Below are positions 1-8,966 of a stretch of 32,967 bases of DNA, piece after piece (the stretch's first letter is position 1; each line of letters opens with the position of its first letter). The DNA is taken from assembly GCA_023404705.1 (NCBI GenBank), contig JAEYAU010000068.1, positions 1 through 32,967 of the forward strand. The letters are read 5' to 3'. The translations under genes and the position numbers were made by a program. The notes beneath the pieces are model-generated. The model had not been told where the DNA came from. It worked only from the letters and a program-made list of their open reading frames with translations, and did no database searches. This stretch comes from Pseudomonadota bacterium (lineage in GTDB: Bacteria > Pseudomonadota > Alphaproteobacteria > Rhizobiales > Xanthobacteraceae).

Positions 1-405
1 GCTATCGGGCGCGCGCTTCACCATGACGGCGAGCTGCGCGAGCCGCTCGCCGCGGTGGTGCTGCCGCGACGCCACGGCCGGCCGCTGGTCGCGCATGTGA
101 TGCCCGTGGTCGGGCAGGCGCGCGACCTCCTGCACCTCGTCGGTGCGATCGTGACGCTGACGGATCTGGAGGACAGCCCGGCGGCCGCGGCGGACACAAT
201 GCTGATCGAAGCCTTCGGGCTGACGCCCGCCGAGGCTCGGCTCGCGGCCGAGATCGCGGCGGGCGGAACGCTGCCCGAGATCGCCCGCGCCAAGGGCATC
301 TCGCACGAGACCCTGCGCAGCCGCCTCAAATCGGTCTTCGACAAGACCGGCACCGGACGGCAGACCGAACTGGCATTGCTGGTGTCACGGCTGGCAAAGC
401 CGTGA
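1..405 (+). CDS. LuxR-type helix-turn-helix regulator, C-terminal part (5' end outside window)
   Basis: The reading frame is open from base 1, so the gene begins upstream of the window; about 134 residues are visible. The last 65 or so form a LuxR/GerE-type DNA-binding domain: 'LTPAEARLAAEIAAGGTL' followed by 'EIARAKGISHETLRSRLKSV' and 'FDKTGTGRQTELALLVSRL', matching the family's scanning and recognition helices. The part before it ('LVAHVMPVVGQARDLLHLVG', 'GAIVTLTDLED') looks like the end of a sensory domain, so this is probably a larger stand-alone LuxR-family regulator rather than a bare HTH protein. The signal sensed and the targets cannot be read from this fragment. The next gene starts 184 bases downstream, so co-transcription is not obvious. 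Confidence 0.8.
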   Translation, partial: AIGRALHHDGELREPLAAVVLPRRHGRPLVAHVMPVVGQARDLLHLVGAIVTLTDLEDSPAAAADTMLIEAFGLTPAEARLAAEIAAGGTLPEIARAKGISHETLRSRLKSVFDKTGTGRQTELALLVSRLAKP

Positions 406-589
406 GGTCACGCTTCGTGCATCGGTGCGCCAGCGCGCGCTTCTGAGCACATCGTTCGATCGGCGCCATTCCGAATCGCGATCACGCCATGCAAACGGCG
501 CCTCACAACTTCGACCGCAAAAAGCAGAGTGTTGCCTCAATGGCCGGCGCCTACGTGTGCACCCATCGGACCAATCGATGGGGCACCTC

Positions 590-1356
590 ATGGAAACACT
601 TTCGGAAAAAGTCGCGATCGTCACTGGCGCGAGCTCGGGCATCGGGCTCGCCACCGCGCGGCTGTTCGCGCGCGAGGGCGCGCGCCTCGTCGTCACGGCG
701 CGGCGGCAGGCGCTGCTCGATGAGCTGGTCGCAGGGATCCGCGCGGATGGCGGCGAGGCCGTCTCGGTTGCGGGCGACGTGAAGGATGAGGCGCTGGCCC
801 GCGCGCTGGTCGAGACTGCACGCGCGCGCTTCGGCGGCCTCGACATCGCATTCAACAATGGACGATTGGTCCTGTGGGACCGGTGGCGGAGGTGTCGCTC
901 GCGGACTGGCACAAGACAGTGGAAACCAACCTCACGAGCGCGTTCCTCGCCGCCAAGTATCAGGCGCCCGCCATGGTGGCGCGGGGCGGCGGCTCGCTGA
1001 TCTTCACCTCGACCTTCGTCGGCCACACGGCCGGGATATCGGGCATGTCGGCCTATGCGGCGAGCAAGGCCGGGCTGGTCGGCCTCACCCAGGTGCTCGC
1101 GGCCGAACTCGGCCCGCACGGCGTGCGCGTCAATGCGGTGCTGCCGGGCGGGACGGATACGCCGATGAGCGTGACCAATGCGCCGGACGCCACGCCGGAG
1201 CTGAAGGCCTATATCGAGAGCCTGCACGCCTTGAAGCGCATCGCGCAGCCGGAGGAGATCGCTCGCTCGGTGCTGCACCTCGCCTCGGACGCCGCGAGCT
1301 TCGTCACCGGCACAGCCTTCCTGGTGGACGGTGGCGTGTCGATCGCGCGGCCCTGA
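590..1356 (+). pseudogene. Short-chain dehydrogenase/reductase (SDR), frameshifted in the NNAG motif
   Basis: This is a classical SDR split over two frames. Frame one, from ATG 590 (ATG 578 is a possible alternative), carries the Rossmann nucleotide motif 'VAIVTGASSGIGLATARLF' and reads to 'LDIAFNN'. Frame two resumes at about base 862 with 'TIGPVGPVAEVSLADWHKTV', then the catalytic Ser and 'YAASKAG' (Tyr-x-x-x-Lys), and ends 'FVTGTAFLVDGG'. The junction is at 860/861. Putting back four bases after AACAATG would restore Asn-Asn-Ala-Gly-Thr-Ile-Gly-Pro, the family consensus, and give a 256-residue protein of normal SDR length. Everything else is intact, so the lesion is recent or a sequencing/assembly error. 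Activity as an NAD(P)-dependent oxidoreductase is known for the family; the substrate is unknown. As written, the product would lack its active site. Confidence 0.85.
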
Positions 1357-1524
1357 AGGAGCCGCCAACCTGCCGCGCGGCGCTCGGTCGCGCACGCCGC
1401 CCCAACAAAGCCTCAGAGCCACGCTTTTCCAGGGGCCGCCGGCCCGGCCGTTGTGGACATCAGGAGCACCTTGCCGCAAGACTCTCTGACCGTTCGCCCG
1501 CGGGAGAACGGCGGGAGATCTGTT

Positions 1525-2487
1525 GTGCGTGCGTGCTTCCTTCGCTCCAGCGTGCTGGTGCTCATCTGCATCGGCGGCCTGTCCAGGGCCGCGATTGCGC
1601 AAGCGCCTGCGGCACCTGCCGCGCCTGCGCCGGCCGTCGCGGCCCCTGCGCCATCCGTAAGTCTTTCGGCCGCCGTCGCGCGCACCGCGGCGCAGCCCGG
1701 CTGGCGTGTCGAGACATTGGCGGACGGACGGTTGGCGATGATCGGGGTGAACCTTGCGGGCAACATCACCCATGTGATCGGCATCGCGTGCGGCGCGAGC
1801 TACCGGCCCGAAATCGCAATGGATGCCCGCGGCGCCGTGGCGATGCCGCGCGCGATCGTGATGGAGGTCGGCAGCCAGGTCGCGGCCATCCCGATCGCGC
1901 CCGCGGGGGTCAGCACCGACGGCGTCGACGCGCTCCTGAGTGCGCTGGCGGGAACGCAGGAGGATGGCCTCAAGCTGACGGTCGAAGACCGAGACTTCCC
2001 GATGAGCGGCGCGCGCCAGGCGCTGGAGCCGGTATGGAAGCAGTGCGAGCAGCTGTTCGGCTGGCGCGTGACGGATGCGGATCCGCAGCAGATGTTCTGG
2101 TCCTATGTGCCCGACAATCCGGCCGAGCCCGCGCTGATCTTCCGATCGCCGAGCGCCGGCAAGCTCAGCGTGTCTCTGAGCTGCGACCCGAACCGCGGCG
2201 CGCTCGGGGTCAGCGTGGCGGATCTCGTCAAAGGCAAGGCAGGGCAGCCGGTGCGCCTGACCGTCGAGATGAATGGAGAGAAGTTCGAGTTGTCGGGGCA
2301 GAGCCGCCCCGGCGCAGGCGGAGCCACCATGGTGACGGCGACAATCGGCGACCCCGATGCGGTGCTGGGGGCGCTCGCCGAGGCGACCCGCCTCACCTTT
2401 CGCAGCAAGGGCACGCAAGTGAGCGTGCCGACCCGCGCCCTAGGATCCTTGCTCCCCCGCTTCCGACACGCCTGCGCGCTTCCCTGA
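1525..2487 (+). CDS. Predicted secreted protein of unknown function
   Basis: I do not recognise a named family. The frame is open from GTG 1453, but GTG 1525 is preferred: it has a Shine-Dalgarno-like GCGGGAG at 1511-1517 and starts directly before a signal peptide ('RACFLRSSVLVLICIGGL', then 'SRAAIAQA' as a likely cleavage site). The mature protein begins with an Ala/Pro-rich stretch, typical of periplasmic proteins in this group. It continues with about 270 residues of mixed alpha/beta sequence that include two Cys ('GIACGASYRP' and 'WKQCEQLFGW') and a third in 'VSLSCDPNRG'. There is no catalytic motif I can name. It sits alone between the broken SDR and glpR, with 57 bases to the glpR start, and its product has no obvious link to glycerol use. 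About 320 residues from the preferred start. Confidence 0.7.
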   Translation: MRACFLRSSVLVLICIGGLSRAAIAQAPAAPAAPAPAVAAPAPSVSLSAAVARTAAQPGWRVETLADGRLAMIGVNLAGNITHVIGIACGASYRPEIAMDARGAVAMPRAIVMEVGSQVAAIPIAPAGVSTDGVDALLSALAGTQEDGLKLTVEDRDFPMSGARQALEPVWKQCEQLFGWRVTDADPQQMFWSYVPDNPAEPALIFRSPSAGKLSVSLSCDPNRGALGVSVADLVKGKAGQPVRLTVEMNGEKFELSGQSRPGAGGATMVTATIGDPDAVLGALAEATRLTFRSKGTQVSVPTRALGSLLPRFRHACALP

Positions 2488-2502
2488 GCATTCGCGGATG
2501 GC

Positions 2503-2525
2503 TTTCGCTGTGCTAGAAAGCGAAA
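2503..2525. promoter_or_regulatory. Inverted repeat upstream of glpR, candidate GlpR operator
   Basis: Arms TTTCGCT (2503-2509) and AGCGAAA (2519-2525) are perfect inverted complements separated by 9 bases, and end 19 bases before the glpR start codon. The TTTCG/CGAAA core recurs in the glpR-glpD gap. DeoR-family repressors commonly bind such TTCG-type repeats and repress their own gene, so autoregulation is inferred. Confidence 0.5.
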
Positions 2526-2544
2526 ACGATCCGAGGGTAACGCC

Positions 2545-3342
2545 ATGAACGAGGCCATCCCGCCGCGCCAGCAGGAGATTCTAGCGCTCGCGCGCGCCCA
2601 GGGGCGGGTCAGCGTGGAGAGCCTGGCGTCGCGCTTCGACGTGACGCCGCAAACCATCCGCAAGGACCTGAATGAGCTATGCGACCGGCGGCTGATGTCG
2701 CGGGTGCATGGTGGCGCGATCGTCGCCTCGGGGGTCGAGAACATCGCTTACGAGGCGCGGCGCTTCATCGCCCAGGCCGAGAAGCGCGCGATCGGCACCG
2801 TGGCCGCGGGCCAGATCCCGAACAGCGCCTCCCTGTTCATCAACATCGGTACCACCACCGAGGAGGTCGCGCGCGCGCTCAACGGGCACGAGGACCTGCT
2901 CGTGATCACCAACAATCTCAACGTCGCGAACCTGCTTTATCGGCATCCGCGCATCGACGTGATCATGGCGGGCGGGCCCGTGCGACGCGCCGACGGCGCC
3001 GTCATCGGCGCTGCAGCGGTCGACTTCGTGCGCCAGTTCAAGGTCGACTATGCGGTGATCGGCGCCTCGGCGATCGACGAGGATGGTGCGCTCCTGGACT
3101 TCGACGTGCGCGAAGTGCGGGTGTCGCGCGCCATCATCGAGAACGCGCGGCGCGTGATGCTGGTGGCGGATCGCTCCAAGCTCGAGCGCACCGCCCCGGT
3201 GCGCATCGGGCACCTGAGCGAGATCGATACCTTCGTTACCGACGAGCTTTCTTCGCCCACGCTACGTGATGTTTGCCGCAGTCAGTCCGTCGAGGTGATC
3301 GAGGTCGGAACCGTTACCGACGAAAGCGCAAATACCGCATAG
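2545..3342 (+). CDS. glpR: DeoR-family transcriptional repressor of glycerol genes (GlpR)
   Basis: A 265-residue protein with the standard DeoR architecture. The N-terminal winged helix runs over residues 8-60 ('RQQEILALARAQGRVSVESL', 'FDVTPQTIRKDLNEL', 'RVHGGAIV'). The C-terminal sugar-phosphate-sensing domain contains 'NIGTTTEEVA', 'VITNNLNVA', 'VIGASAIDEDGALLDFD' and 'VADRSKLER', all hallmark DeoR/GlpR segments. The start is supported by GAGGG at 2533-2537. GlpR proteins of this family bind glycerol-3-phosphate, which releases them from operators and induces glycerol genes. Immediate linkage to glpD and the transporter, on the same strand with a 94-base gap full of TTTCG-type repeats, makes this assignment strong. 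Autoregulation is likely from the inverted repeat before its own start. Confidence 0.9.
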   Translation: MNEAIPPRQQEILALARAQGRVSVESLASRFDVTPQTIRKDLNELCDRRLMSRVHGGAIVASGVENIAYEARRFIAQAEKRAIGTVAAGQIPNSASLFINIGTTTEEVARALNGHEDLLVITNNLNVANLLYRHPRIDVIMAGGPVRRADGAVIGAAAVDFVRQFKVDYAVIGASAIDEDGALLDFDVREVRVSRAIIENARRVMLVADRSKLERTAPVRIGHLSEIDTFVTDELSSPTLRDVCRSQSVEVIEVGTVTDESANTA

Positions 3343-3421
3343 CGAAACCATTTTCGTTCTCTTTCACCCTCTTGCCTTCGCTTTAATCGTCACTTAGGCT
3401 TCGTTTGACGATCAAAACGAA
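3343..3421 (+). promoter_or_regulatory. glpD promoter/operator region with TTTCG/CGAAA repeats
   Basis: Starting directly after the glpR stop codon, this region holds CGAAA-N4-TTTCG (3343-3356), then TTTC-starting units (TTTCGTTCTC at 3352, TTTCACCCTC at 3362), and an inverted repeat TTCGTTT (3400-3406)/AAACGAA (3415-3421). A weak sigma-70-like promoter can be placed as TTGCCT (3372-3377), 17 bases, TAGGCT (3395-3400). The last inverted repeat would then cover the transcription start. This arrangement fits GlpR repression of glpD and the transporter; it is inferred, not shown. Confidence 0.55.
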
Positions 3422-3436
3422 AATCGAGGCTCCGGA

Positions 3437-4990
3437 ATGGAGCCCGGGGAGGCAGAGTTGGGGCCAGGCACCTCAGGGGCTGCCTACGATCTCGCCATCA
3501 TCGGCGGCGGGGTGAATGGCTGCGGCATCGCGCGCGACGCGGCCGGCCGCGGCGCCTCGGTGATCCTGTTCGAGCAGAACGACCTCGCGAGCGGGACCTC
3601 CTCCGCCTCCACAAAGCTGATCCACGGCGGGCTGCGCTATCTGGAGCTCTACGAGTTCCGGCTGGTGCGCGAGGCGCTGCAGGAGCGCGACGTGCTCTGG
3701 CGCGTGGCGCCGCACATCATTTGGCCGATGCGGTTCGTCCTCCCCCATCATCGGGCCTTGCGACCGAGATGGCTCCTGCGCATCGGCCTTTTTCTCTACG
3801 ACCATCTCGGCGGCAAGCTGCTGCCCGGCAGCCGCAGCCTGGATCTCACGGCGGACGCAGCCGGCGTGCCGTTGAAGCCGAGCTTTCGTCACGCGTTCGA
3901 ATATTCCGACTGCTGGGTCGAGGACTCGCGCCTCGTGGTGCTGAACGCGCGTGATGCGGCCGAGCGCGGCGCCGAGATCCGCACGCGCACCCGGGTGGTC
4001 GAGGCGGCGCGGGCCGCCGATCATTGGCGGCTGACGGTCGAATCGGCGCGTTTCGGGCGCCAGCAGGTCGTCGCGAAGGCGCTGATCAATGCGGCCGGGC
4101 CGTGGGTCGGCTCCGTGCACCAGCAGATGACGCGCAGCAATGCGCCGGCACCGGTGCGGCTCGTGCAGGGCAGCCACATCGTGGTGCCGCGCATGTTCGA
4201 GCACGACCGCTGCTACATCTTCCAGAATGCGGACGAGCGCATCGTGTTCGCGATCCCGTTCGAGCGCGACTTCACGCTGATCGGTACGACTGATCGCGAC
4301 TATCACGGCGATCCCGGTGATGTCGCCGCGAGCCCGGAGGAGATCAGCTATCTCTGTGCCGCGGTGAGCGAGTATTTCCGCAAGACCGTGACGCCGGCCG
4401 ACGTGGTGCTGAGCTATTCGGGCGTGCGGCCGCTCTACAACGACGGCGCCTCCAAGGCGCAGGAGCTGACGCGCGACTACGTGCTGCATCTCGACGCGGC
4501 CGACGGCGCCGCGCCGATGCTCTCGGTGTTCGGCGGCAAGATCACGACCTATCGGCGGCTCGCCGAGCTCGCCCTGGATAAGCTGAAGGGCCACCTCGCG
4601 GCTTCCGAACGGGCGGCCTGGACGGCCCATGCGCCGCTGCCGGGCGGCGATTTCCCACATCATGGCTACGACGAGCTGGTCGCCGAGACGCAGCGCGCGC
4701 ATCCCTATCTCGCGCCGGCGCACACGGCGCGCCTGGTGCGCGCCTACGGCACGCGCGTGACGCGCGTCCTCGACGGGGCGCGAAGCACTGCCGATCTTGG
4801 CGAGGTGTTCGGCCACGATCTCACCGCGCGGGAAGTCGCCTACCTGATGACGCAGGAATGGGCCGAGAGCGCCGAGGACGTGCTGTGGCGCCGCTCGAAG
4901 CTCGCACTGCGGTTCACGGACGCGCAGACAGCTGCGCTCGATCAATTCATGCAGGCCGGCGCGAAGCGCGCGGCCTCATCGGCGGCTTGA
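3437..4990 (+). CDS. glpD: Aerobic glycerol-3-phosphate dehydrogenase
   Basis: FAD-dependent sn-glycerol-3-phosphate dehydrogenase, which oxidises G3P to dihydroxyacetone phosphate at the inner membrane and passes electrons to quinone. The N-terminus has the Rossmann FAD motif 'AIIGGGVNGCGIARDAAGRG', followed by the GlpD signature 'LASGTSSASTKLIHGGLRYL'. 'GPWVG', 'GTTDRDYHGDP' and 'SYSGVRPLYND' follow, and the C-terminal cap domain runs from about residue 385 ('HAPLPGGDF') to the end. The length of 517 residues is normal. Two starts compete: ATG 3437 lacks a good Shine-Dalgarno, while TTG 3458 is preceded by GGGGAGG at 3446-3452 and still keeps the FAD motif. glpS follows after 7 bases, so dehydrogenase and transporter are one operon. 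No glycerol kinase is present here. Confidence 0.95.
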   Translation: MEPGEAELGPGTSGAAYDLAIIGGGVNGCGIARDAAGRGASVILFEQNDLASGTSSASTKLIHGGLRYLELYEFRLVREALQERDVLWRVAPHIIWPMRFVLPHHRALRPRWLLRIGLFLYDHLGGKLLPGSRSLDLTADAAGVPLKPSFRHAFEYSDCWVEDSRLVVLNARDAAERGAEIRTRTRVVEAARAADHWRLTVESARFGRQQVVAKALINAAGPWVGSVHQQMTRSNAPAPVRLVQGSHIVVPRMFEHDRCYIFQNADERIVFAIPFERDFTLIGTTDRDYHGDPGDVAASPEEISYLCAAVSEYFRKTVTPADVVLSYSGVRPLYNDGASKAQELTRDYVLHLDAADGAAPMLSVFGGKITTYRRLAELALDKLKGHLAASERAAWTAHAPLPGGDFPHHGYDELVAETQRAHPYLAPAHTARLVRAYGTRVTRVLDGARSTADLGEVFGHDLTAREVAYLMTQEWAESAEDVLWRRSKLALRFTDAQTAALDQFMQAGAKRAASSAA

Positions 4991-4997
4991 GGCACAG

Positions 4998-6098
4998 ATG
5001 ACGCTGGTGCTCGACAATGTGCGGCGGGACGTGGGCGCGGAGCGCCACATCCGCGACATTTCGCTCACCCTAGAAGCCGGCTCGCTCAACGTGCTGCTCG
5101 GGCCGACGCTCTCGGGCAAGACCTCGCTGATGCGCTTGATGGCGGGGCTCGACCAGCCGAGCGCCGGCCGCGTGCTGATGAACGACAAAGACATGACCGG
5201 CGTGCCGGTGCAGCGCCGCAACGTCGCGATGGTCTATCAGCAGTTCATCAACTATCCGACGCTCACCGTCTACGAGAACATCGCTTCGCCACTGCGCGTG
5301 GCGCGCCTCTCCTCGGCCGAGATCAGGAAGCGCGTCGCCGAAGCCGCCGCGCTGTTGCGGCTCGAGCCTTATCTCAAGCGCCTGCCGCTCGAACTGTCGG
5401 GCGGGCAGCAGCAACGGACCGCGATCGCACGCGCGCTGGTGAAGCGCGCCGAGCTGGTGCTGCTCGACGAGCCGCTCGCCAATTTGGATTACAAGCTGCG
5501 CGAGGAGCTGCGAGAAGAGCTGCCACGCATCTTCGCGGCCTCGGGCGCGATCTTCGTCTATGCGACCACGGAGCCTTCCGAGGCGCTGCTGCTCGGCGGC
5601 GCGACGGCCGCGCTCTCACAAGGCCGGCTGACCCAGTTCGGTCCGACGCCGGAGGTCTATCGCCGGCCGCAGGATCTGACGACGGCGCGCACCTTCTCGG
5701 ATCCGCCGCTCAACGAGCTCGGCTGCAGCAAGGACAGCGGGCTCGTGATCCTCGACACCGGCGCGCGCCACACCGCGACCGGAGCCTTCGCAGGCGTTCC
5801 GGACGGCGACTACGTGGTCGGCTTCCGCGCGCATCACCTGCTGCTCGAGTCGCCTGGTGTCGACGCGATCGCGATACCAGCCACGGTCTCGGTTGCCGAG
5901 ATCACGGGCTCGGAAAGCTTCGTGCATGTAGACGTGCGCACGTCGGCGGGCGAGCGGCGCCTGGTGGCGCAGCTTCCCGGCGTCCACCGCTTCGAGCCGG
6001 GCACGCAGCTGACCGTTTATCTCGATCCGCAACGCCTGTTCCTGTTCGACGCCGAGGGCAAGCTCGCCGCGGCGCCGACCATCGCGAGGGCGGCCTGA
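4998..6098 (+). CDS. glpS: Glycerol ABC transporter ATP-binding protein GlpS (lacks switch histidine)
   Basis: A 366-residue nucleotide-binding subunit of an importer of the sugar/glycerol class, with a C-terminal TOBE-like regulatory domain from about residue 235. Walker A is GPTLSGKT (residues 35-42), the Q-loop is at 'VYQQFINYP', the signature motif is an intact LSGGQQQR (133-140) and Walker B is VLLDEP (154-159). The H-loop is abnormal: the usual 'YVTHDQTEA' reads 'YATTEPSEA', placing Thr191 where the switch histidine belongs. It is paired with GlpT, which has the complementary defect in its signature motif. The gene starts 7 bases after glpD and ends 2 bases before glpT. The letters glpS/T/P/Q here follow the rhizobial glycerol transporter and are not the E. 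coli genes of the same letters. Confidence 0.88.
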   Translation: MTLVLDNVRRDVGAERHIRDISLTLEAGSLNVLLGPTLSGKTSLMRLMAGLDQPSAGRVLMNDKDMTGVPVQRRNVAMVYQQFINYPTLTVYENIASPLRVARLSSAEIRKRVAEAAALLRLEPYLKRLPLELSGGQQQRTAIARALVKRAELVLLDEPLANLDYKLREELREELPRIFAASGAIFVYATTEPSEALLLGGATAALSQGRLTQFGPTPEVYRRPQDLTTARTFSDPPLNELGCSKDSGLVILDTGARHTATGAFAGVPDGDYVVGFRAHHLLLESPGVDAIAIPATVSVAEITGSESFVHVDVRTSAGERRLVAQLPGVHRFEPGTQLTVYLDPQRLFLFDAEGKLAAAPTIARAA

Positions 6099-6100
6099 CC

Positions 6101-7186
6101 ATGTCGCGCATCGTGCTCGATCAGCTCGCCCACTCCTACGCGGACCGGCCGCGCGGACCGGAGGATTTCGCGCTCAAGGAGATCAACCTCACCTGGGAGC
6201 AAGGCGGCGCCTATGCGCTGCTCGGCCCCTCCGGCTGCGGCAAGACCACGCTGCTCAACATCATCTCGGGGCTGGTCGTGCCGACGCGCGGGCGGATCCT
6301 GTTCGACGAGCGCGACGTGTCGCGGCTGCCGACGGAGGCGCGCAACATCGCGCAGGTGTTCCAGTTCCCGGTGGTCTACGACACGCTCACGGTCGGCGAG
6401 AACCTCGCCTTCCCGCTGAAGAACCGTCGCGTGCCGCGCGAGACGATCCGCGCCCGCGTCGACGAGATCGCGCGGCTGCTCGATCTCACGGCCGTGCTCG
6501 ACCGCAAAGCGCGCAATCTCACGGCGGACATGAAGCAGAAGATCTCGCTCGGCCGCGGCCTCGTGCGCGCCGACGTCGCCGCGATCCTGTTCGACGAGCC
6601 GCTCACCGTCATCGACCCGCACCTGAAGTGGCAGCTCCGCTCGACCCTGAAGGAACTTCACCGGCGGCTCGACGTGACCATGATCTACGTCACGCACGAC
6701 CAGACCGAAGCGCTCACCTTCGCGGACAAGGTCGTGGTGATGCACGACGGCAATGTCGTGCAGTCGGGCACGCCGGACGAGCTGTTCACGCGGCCCGCGC
6801 ACACCTTCGTGGGTCACTTCATCGGCTCGCCGGGCATGAACGTGCTGCCATGCCGGGTCGACGGCACGACCGCGCGCCTCGACGGCGGCACGGTCACGCT
6901 CTCGCGTGCTTATGGGGCGCTGCCGGCCGATGCGAAGATCGAGATCGGCGTGCGGCCGGAATTCGCGGCGCTGCGGCCGAAGGGCGCCGGGCTGCCGGTG
7001 CGGGTGCGGCGCATCGACGATCTCGGCCGCGTGCGCATCGCGCGCGTCGAGCTCGCGGGCCGTGCTTTCGCGGCGACCGTGCCGGACACGGCGCGCATCG
7101 ACGGCGATGAGGCCGCGCTCTGGCTCGATCCCGCGCATGTGCATGTCTACGCGGACGGCCGCCTGGTCGAGGGCAACCGACCATGA
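6101..7186 (+). CDS. glpT: Glycerol ABC transporter ATP-binding protein GlpT (degenerate signature motif)
   Basis: The second ATPase, 361 residues, has an N-terminal nucleotide-binding domain and a C-terminal TOBE region (from about 245, 'VRPEFAALRPKGAG'). Walker A GPSGCGKT (42-49), Q-loop 'VFQFPVVYD', Walker B AILFDEP (161-167) and H-loop 'YVTHDQTEA' (His199) are intact. The signature motif is not: where LSGGQQQR is expected it reads 'LTADMKQKISLGRGL' (140-154). In a GlpS-GlpT heterodimer, GlpT's Walker motifs and histidine would meet the intact LSGGQ of GlpS, forming the one canonical ATP site. The gene starts 2 bases after the glpS stop and overlaps glpP by an ATGA, indicating tight translational coupling. 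It is not related to the E. coli GlpT antiporter. Confidence 0.88.
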   Translation: MSRIVLDQLAHSYADRPRGPEDFALKEINLTWEQGGAYALLGPSGCGKTTLLNIISGLVVPTRGRILFDERDVSRLPTEARNIAQVFQFPVVYDTLTVGENLAFPLKNRRVPRETIRARVDEIARLLDLTAVLDRKARNLTADMKQKISLGRGLVRADVAAILFDEPLTVIDPHLKWQLRSTLKELHRRLDVTMIYVTHDQTEALTFADKVVVMHDGNVVQSGTPDELFTRPAHTFVGHFIGSPGMNVLPCRVDGTTARLDGGTVTLSRAYGALPADAKIEIGVRPEFAALRPKGAGLPVRVRRIDDLGRVRIARVELAGRAFAATVPDTARIDGDEAALWLDPAHVHVYADGRLVEGNRP

Positions 7187-8159
7187 ACAAGACCGTCAAC
7201 AACAAGGCCTGGCTGCTGGTGCTGCCGGTGTTCGCGCTGGTCGCTTTCTCGGCGGTGCTGCCGCTGATGACGGTCGTGAACTATTCGGTGCAGGACACCT
7301 TCGGCAACAATCAGTTCTTCTGGAACGGGATCGGCTGGTACCAGGAGCTGCTCGATCCCTCGAGCCAGCTCGGCGAGCGCTTCTTCGATGCACTGTGGCG
7401 TAACCTGCTGTTCTCCGGAATCATTCTCGCGATCGAGGTGCCGCTCGGCATCGTGGTCGCGCTGTCGATGCCCCGGCGCGGCATCAGCGTCGCCTTCGTG
7501 CTCGTGATCATGGCGCTGCCGCTGCTGATCCCGTGGAACGTGGTCGGAACGATCTGGCAGGTGTTCGCACGCTCCGACATCGGGTTGTTCGGCTACGCGG
7601 TCAACCGCGTGCTGAATCCCTTTGGCCTCGACTTCAACTACACGCAGGGCGTCCTCTCGGCCTGGGTCACCATCATCATCATGGATGTGTGGCACTGGAC
7701 GAGCCTGATCGCGCTGCTGTGCTACGCGGGCCTCAAATCCATTCCGGATGCCTATTACCAGGCGGCACGTATCGACGGCGCCTCGCGTTGGGCCGTGTTC
7801 ACCACGATCCAGCTGCCAAAGATGCGGCGCGTGCTGCTGATCGCGGTGCTGCTGCGGTTCATGGACTCGTTCATGATCTACACAGAGCCGTTCGTGCTCA
7901 CGGGCGGCGGGCCCGGCAACTCGACCACGTTCCTGTCCATCGACCTCGTCAAGCTCGCGCTCGGGCAGTTCGACCTCGGCAAGGCCGCCGCCATGTCGAT
8001 CGTCTACAACCTCATCATCCTCGCGGCCTGCTGGGTCTTCTACACCGTGATGGTGAATGTCGGCGTCGAGCGCCGCGCGCCCGGGACATCGACAGCGGCG
8101 GAGACGCCACCGGCGACGCCCGCCCCTGCGCCGGTCGTCACGCTCGAGAGGAGGGCCGC

Positions 8160-8163
<4 letters not shown>
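7183..8163 (+). CDS. glpP: Glycerol ABC transporter permease GlpP
   Basis: Inner-membrane permease of the MalF/UgpA class, 326 residues, with six predicted membrane segments. These include 'WLLVLPVFALVAFSAVLPLM', 'LLFSGIILAIEVPLGIVVAL', 'VAFVLVIMALPLLIPWNVVG' and 'NLIILAACWVFYTVMVNVGV'. The cytoplasmic EAA loop that docks on the ATPase is 'YYQAARIDGASRWAVFTTIQ', with the conserved Gly. Start ATG 7183 overlaps the glpT stop, and the stop overlaps the glpQ start (ATGA at 8160-8163). After the last membrane helix there is an unusual tail of about 30 residues rich in Ala, Pro and Thr ('TSTAAETPPATPAPAPVVTL') that is not needed for the permease fold. Assigned to glycerol by its operon. Confidence 0.88.
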
Positions 8164-8957
<794 letters not shown>

Positions 8958-8966
8958 GAGGAGATC

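Noticed and set aside
385..2418. Minus-strand frame of 677 residues opposite the SDR and secreted-protein genes
   Set aside because: Arg/His/Ala-rich composition typical of antisense frames in high-GC DNA; no recognisable domain, and it overlaps two supported genes.
3473..4945. Minus-strand 490-residue frame opposite glpD, and similar frames opposite glpT (6017-7144) and glpV (10000-11169)
   Set aside because: Mirror frames of well-supported glp genes; no motifs, no ribosome sites.
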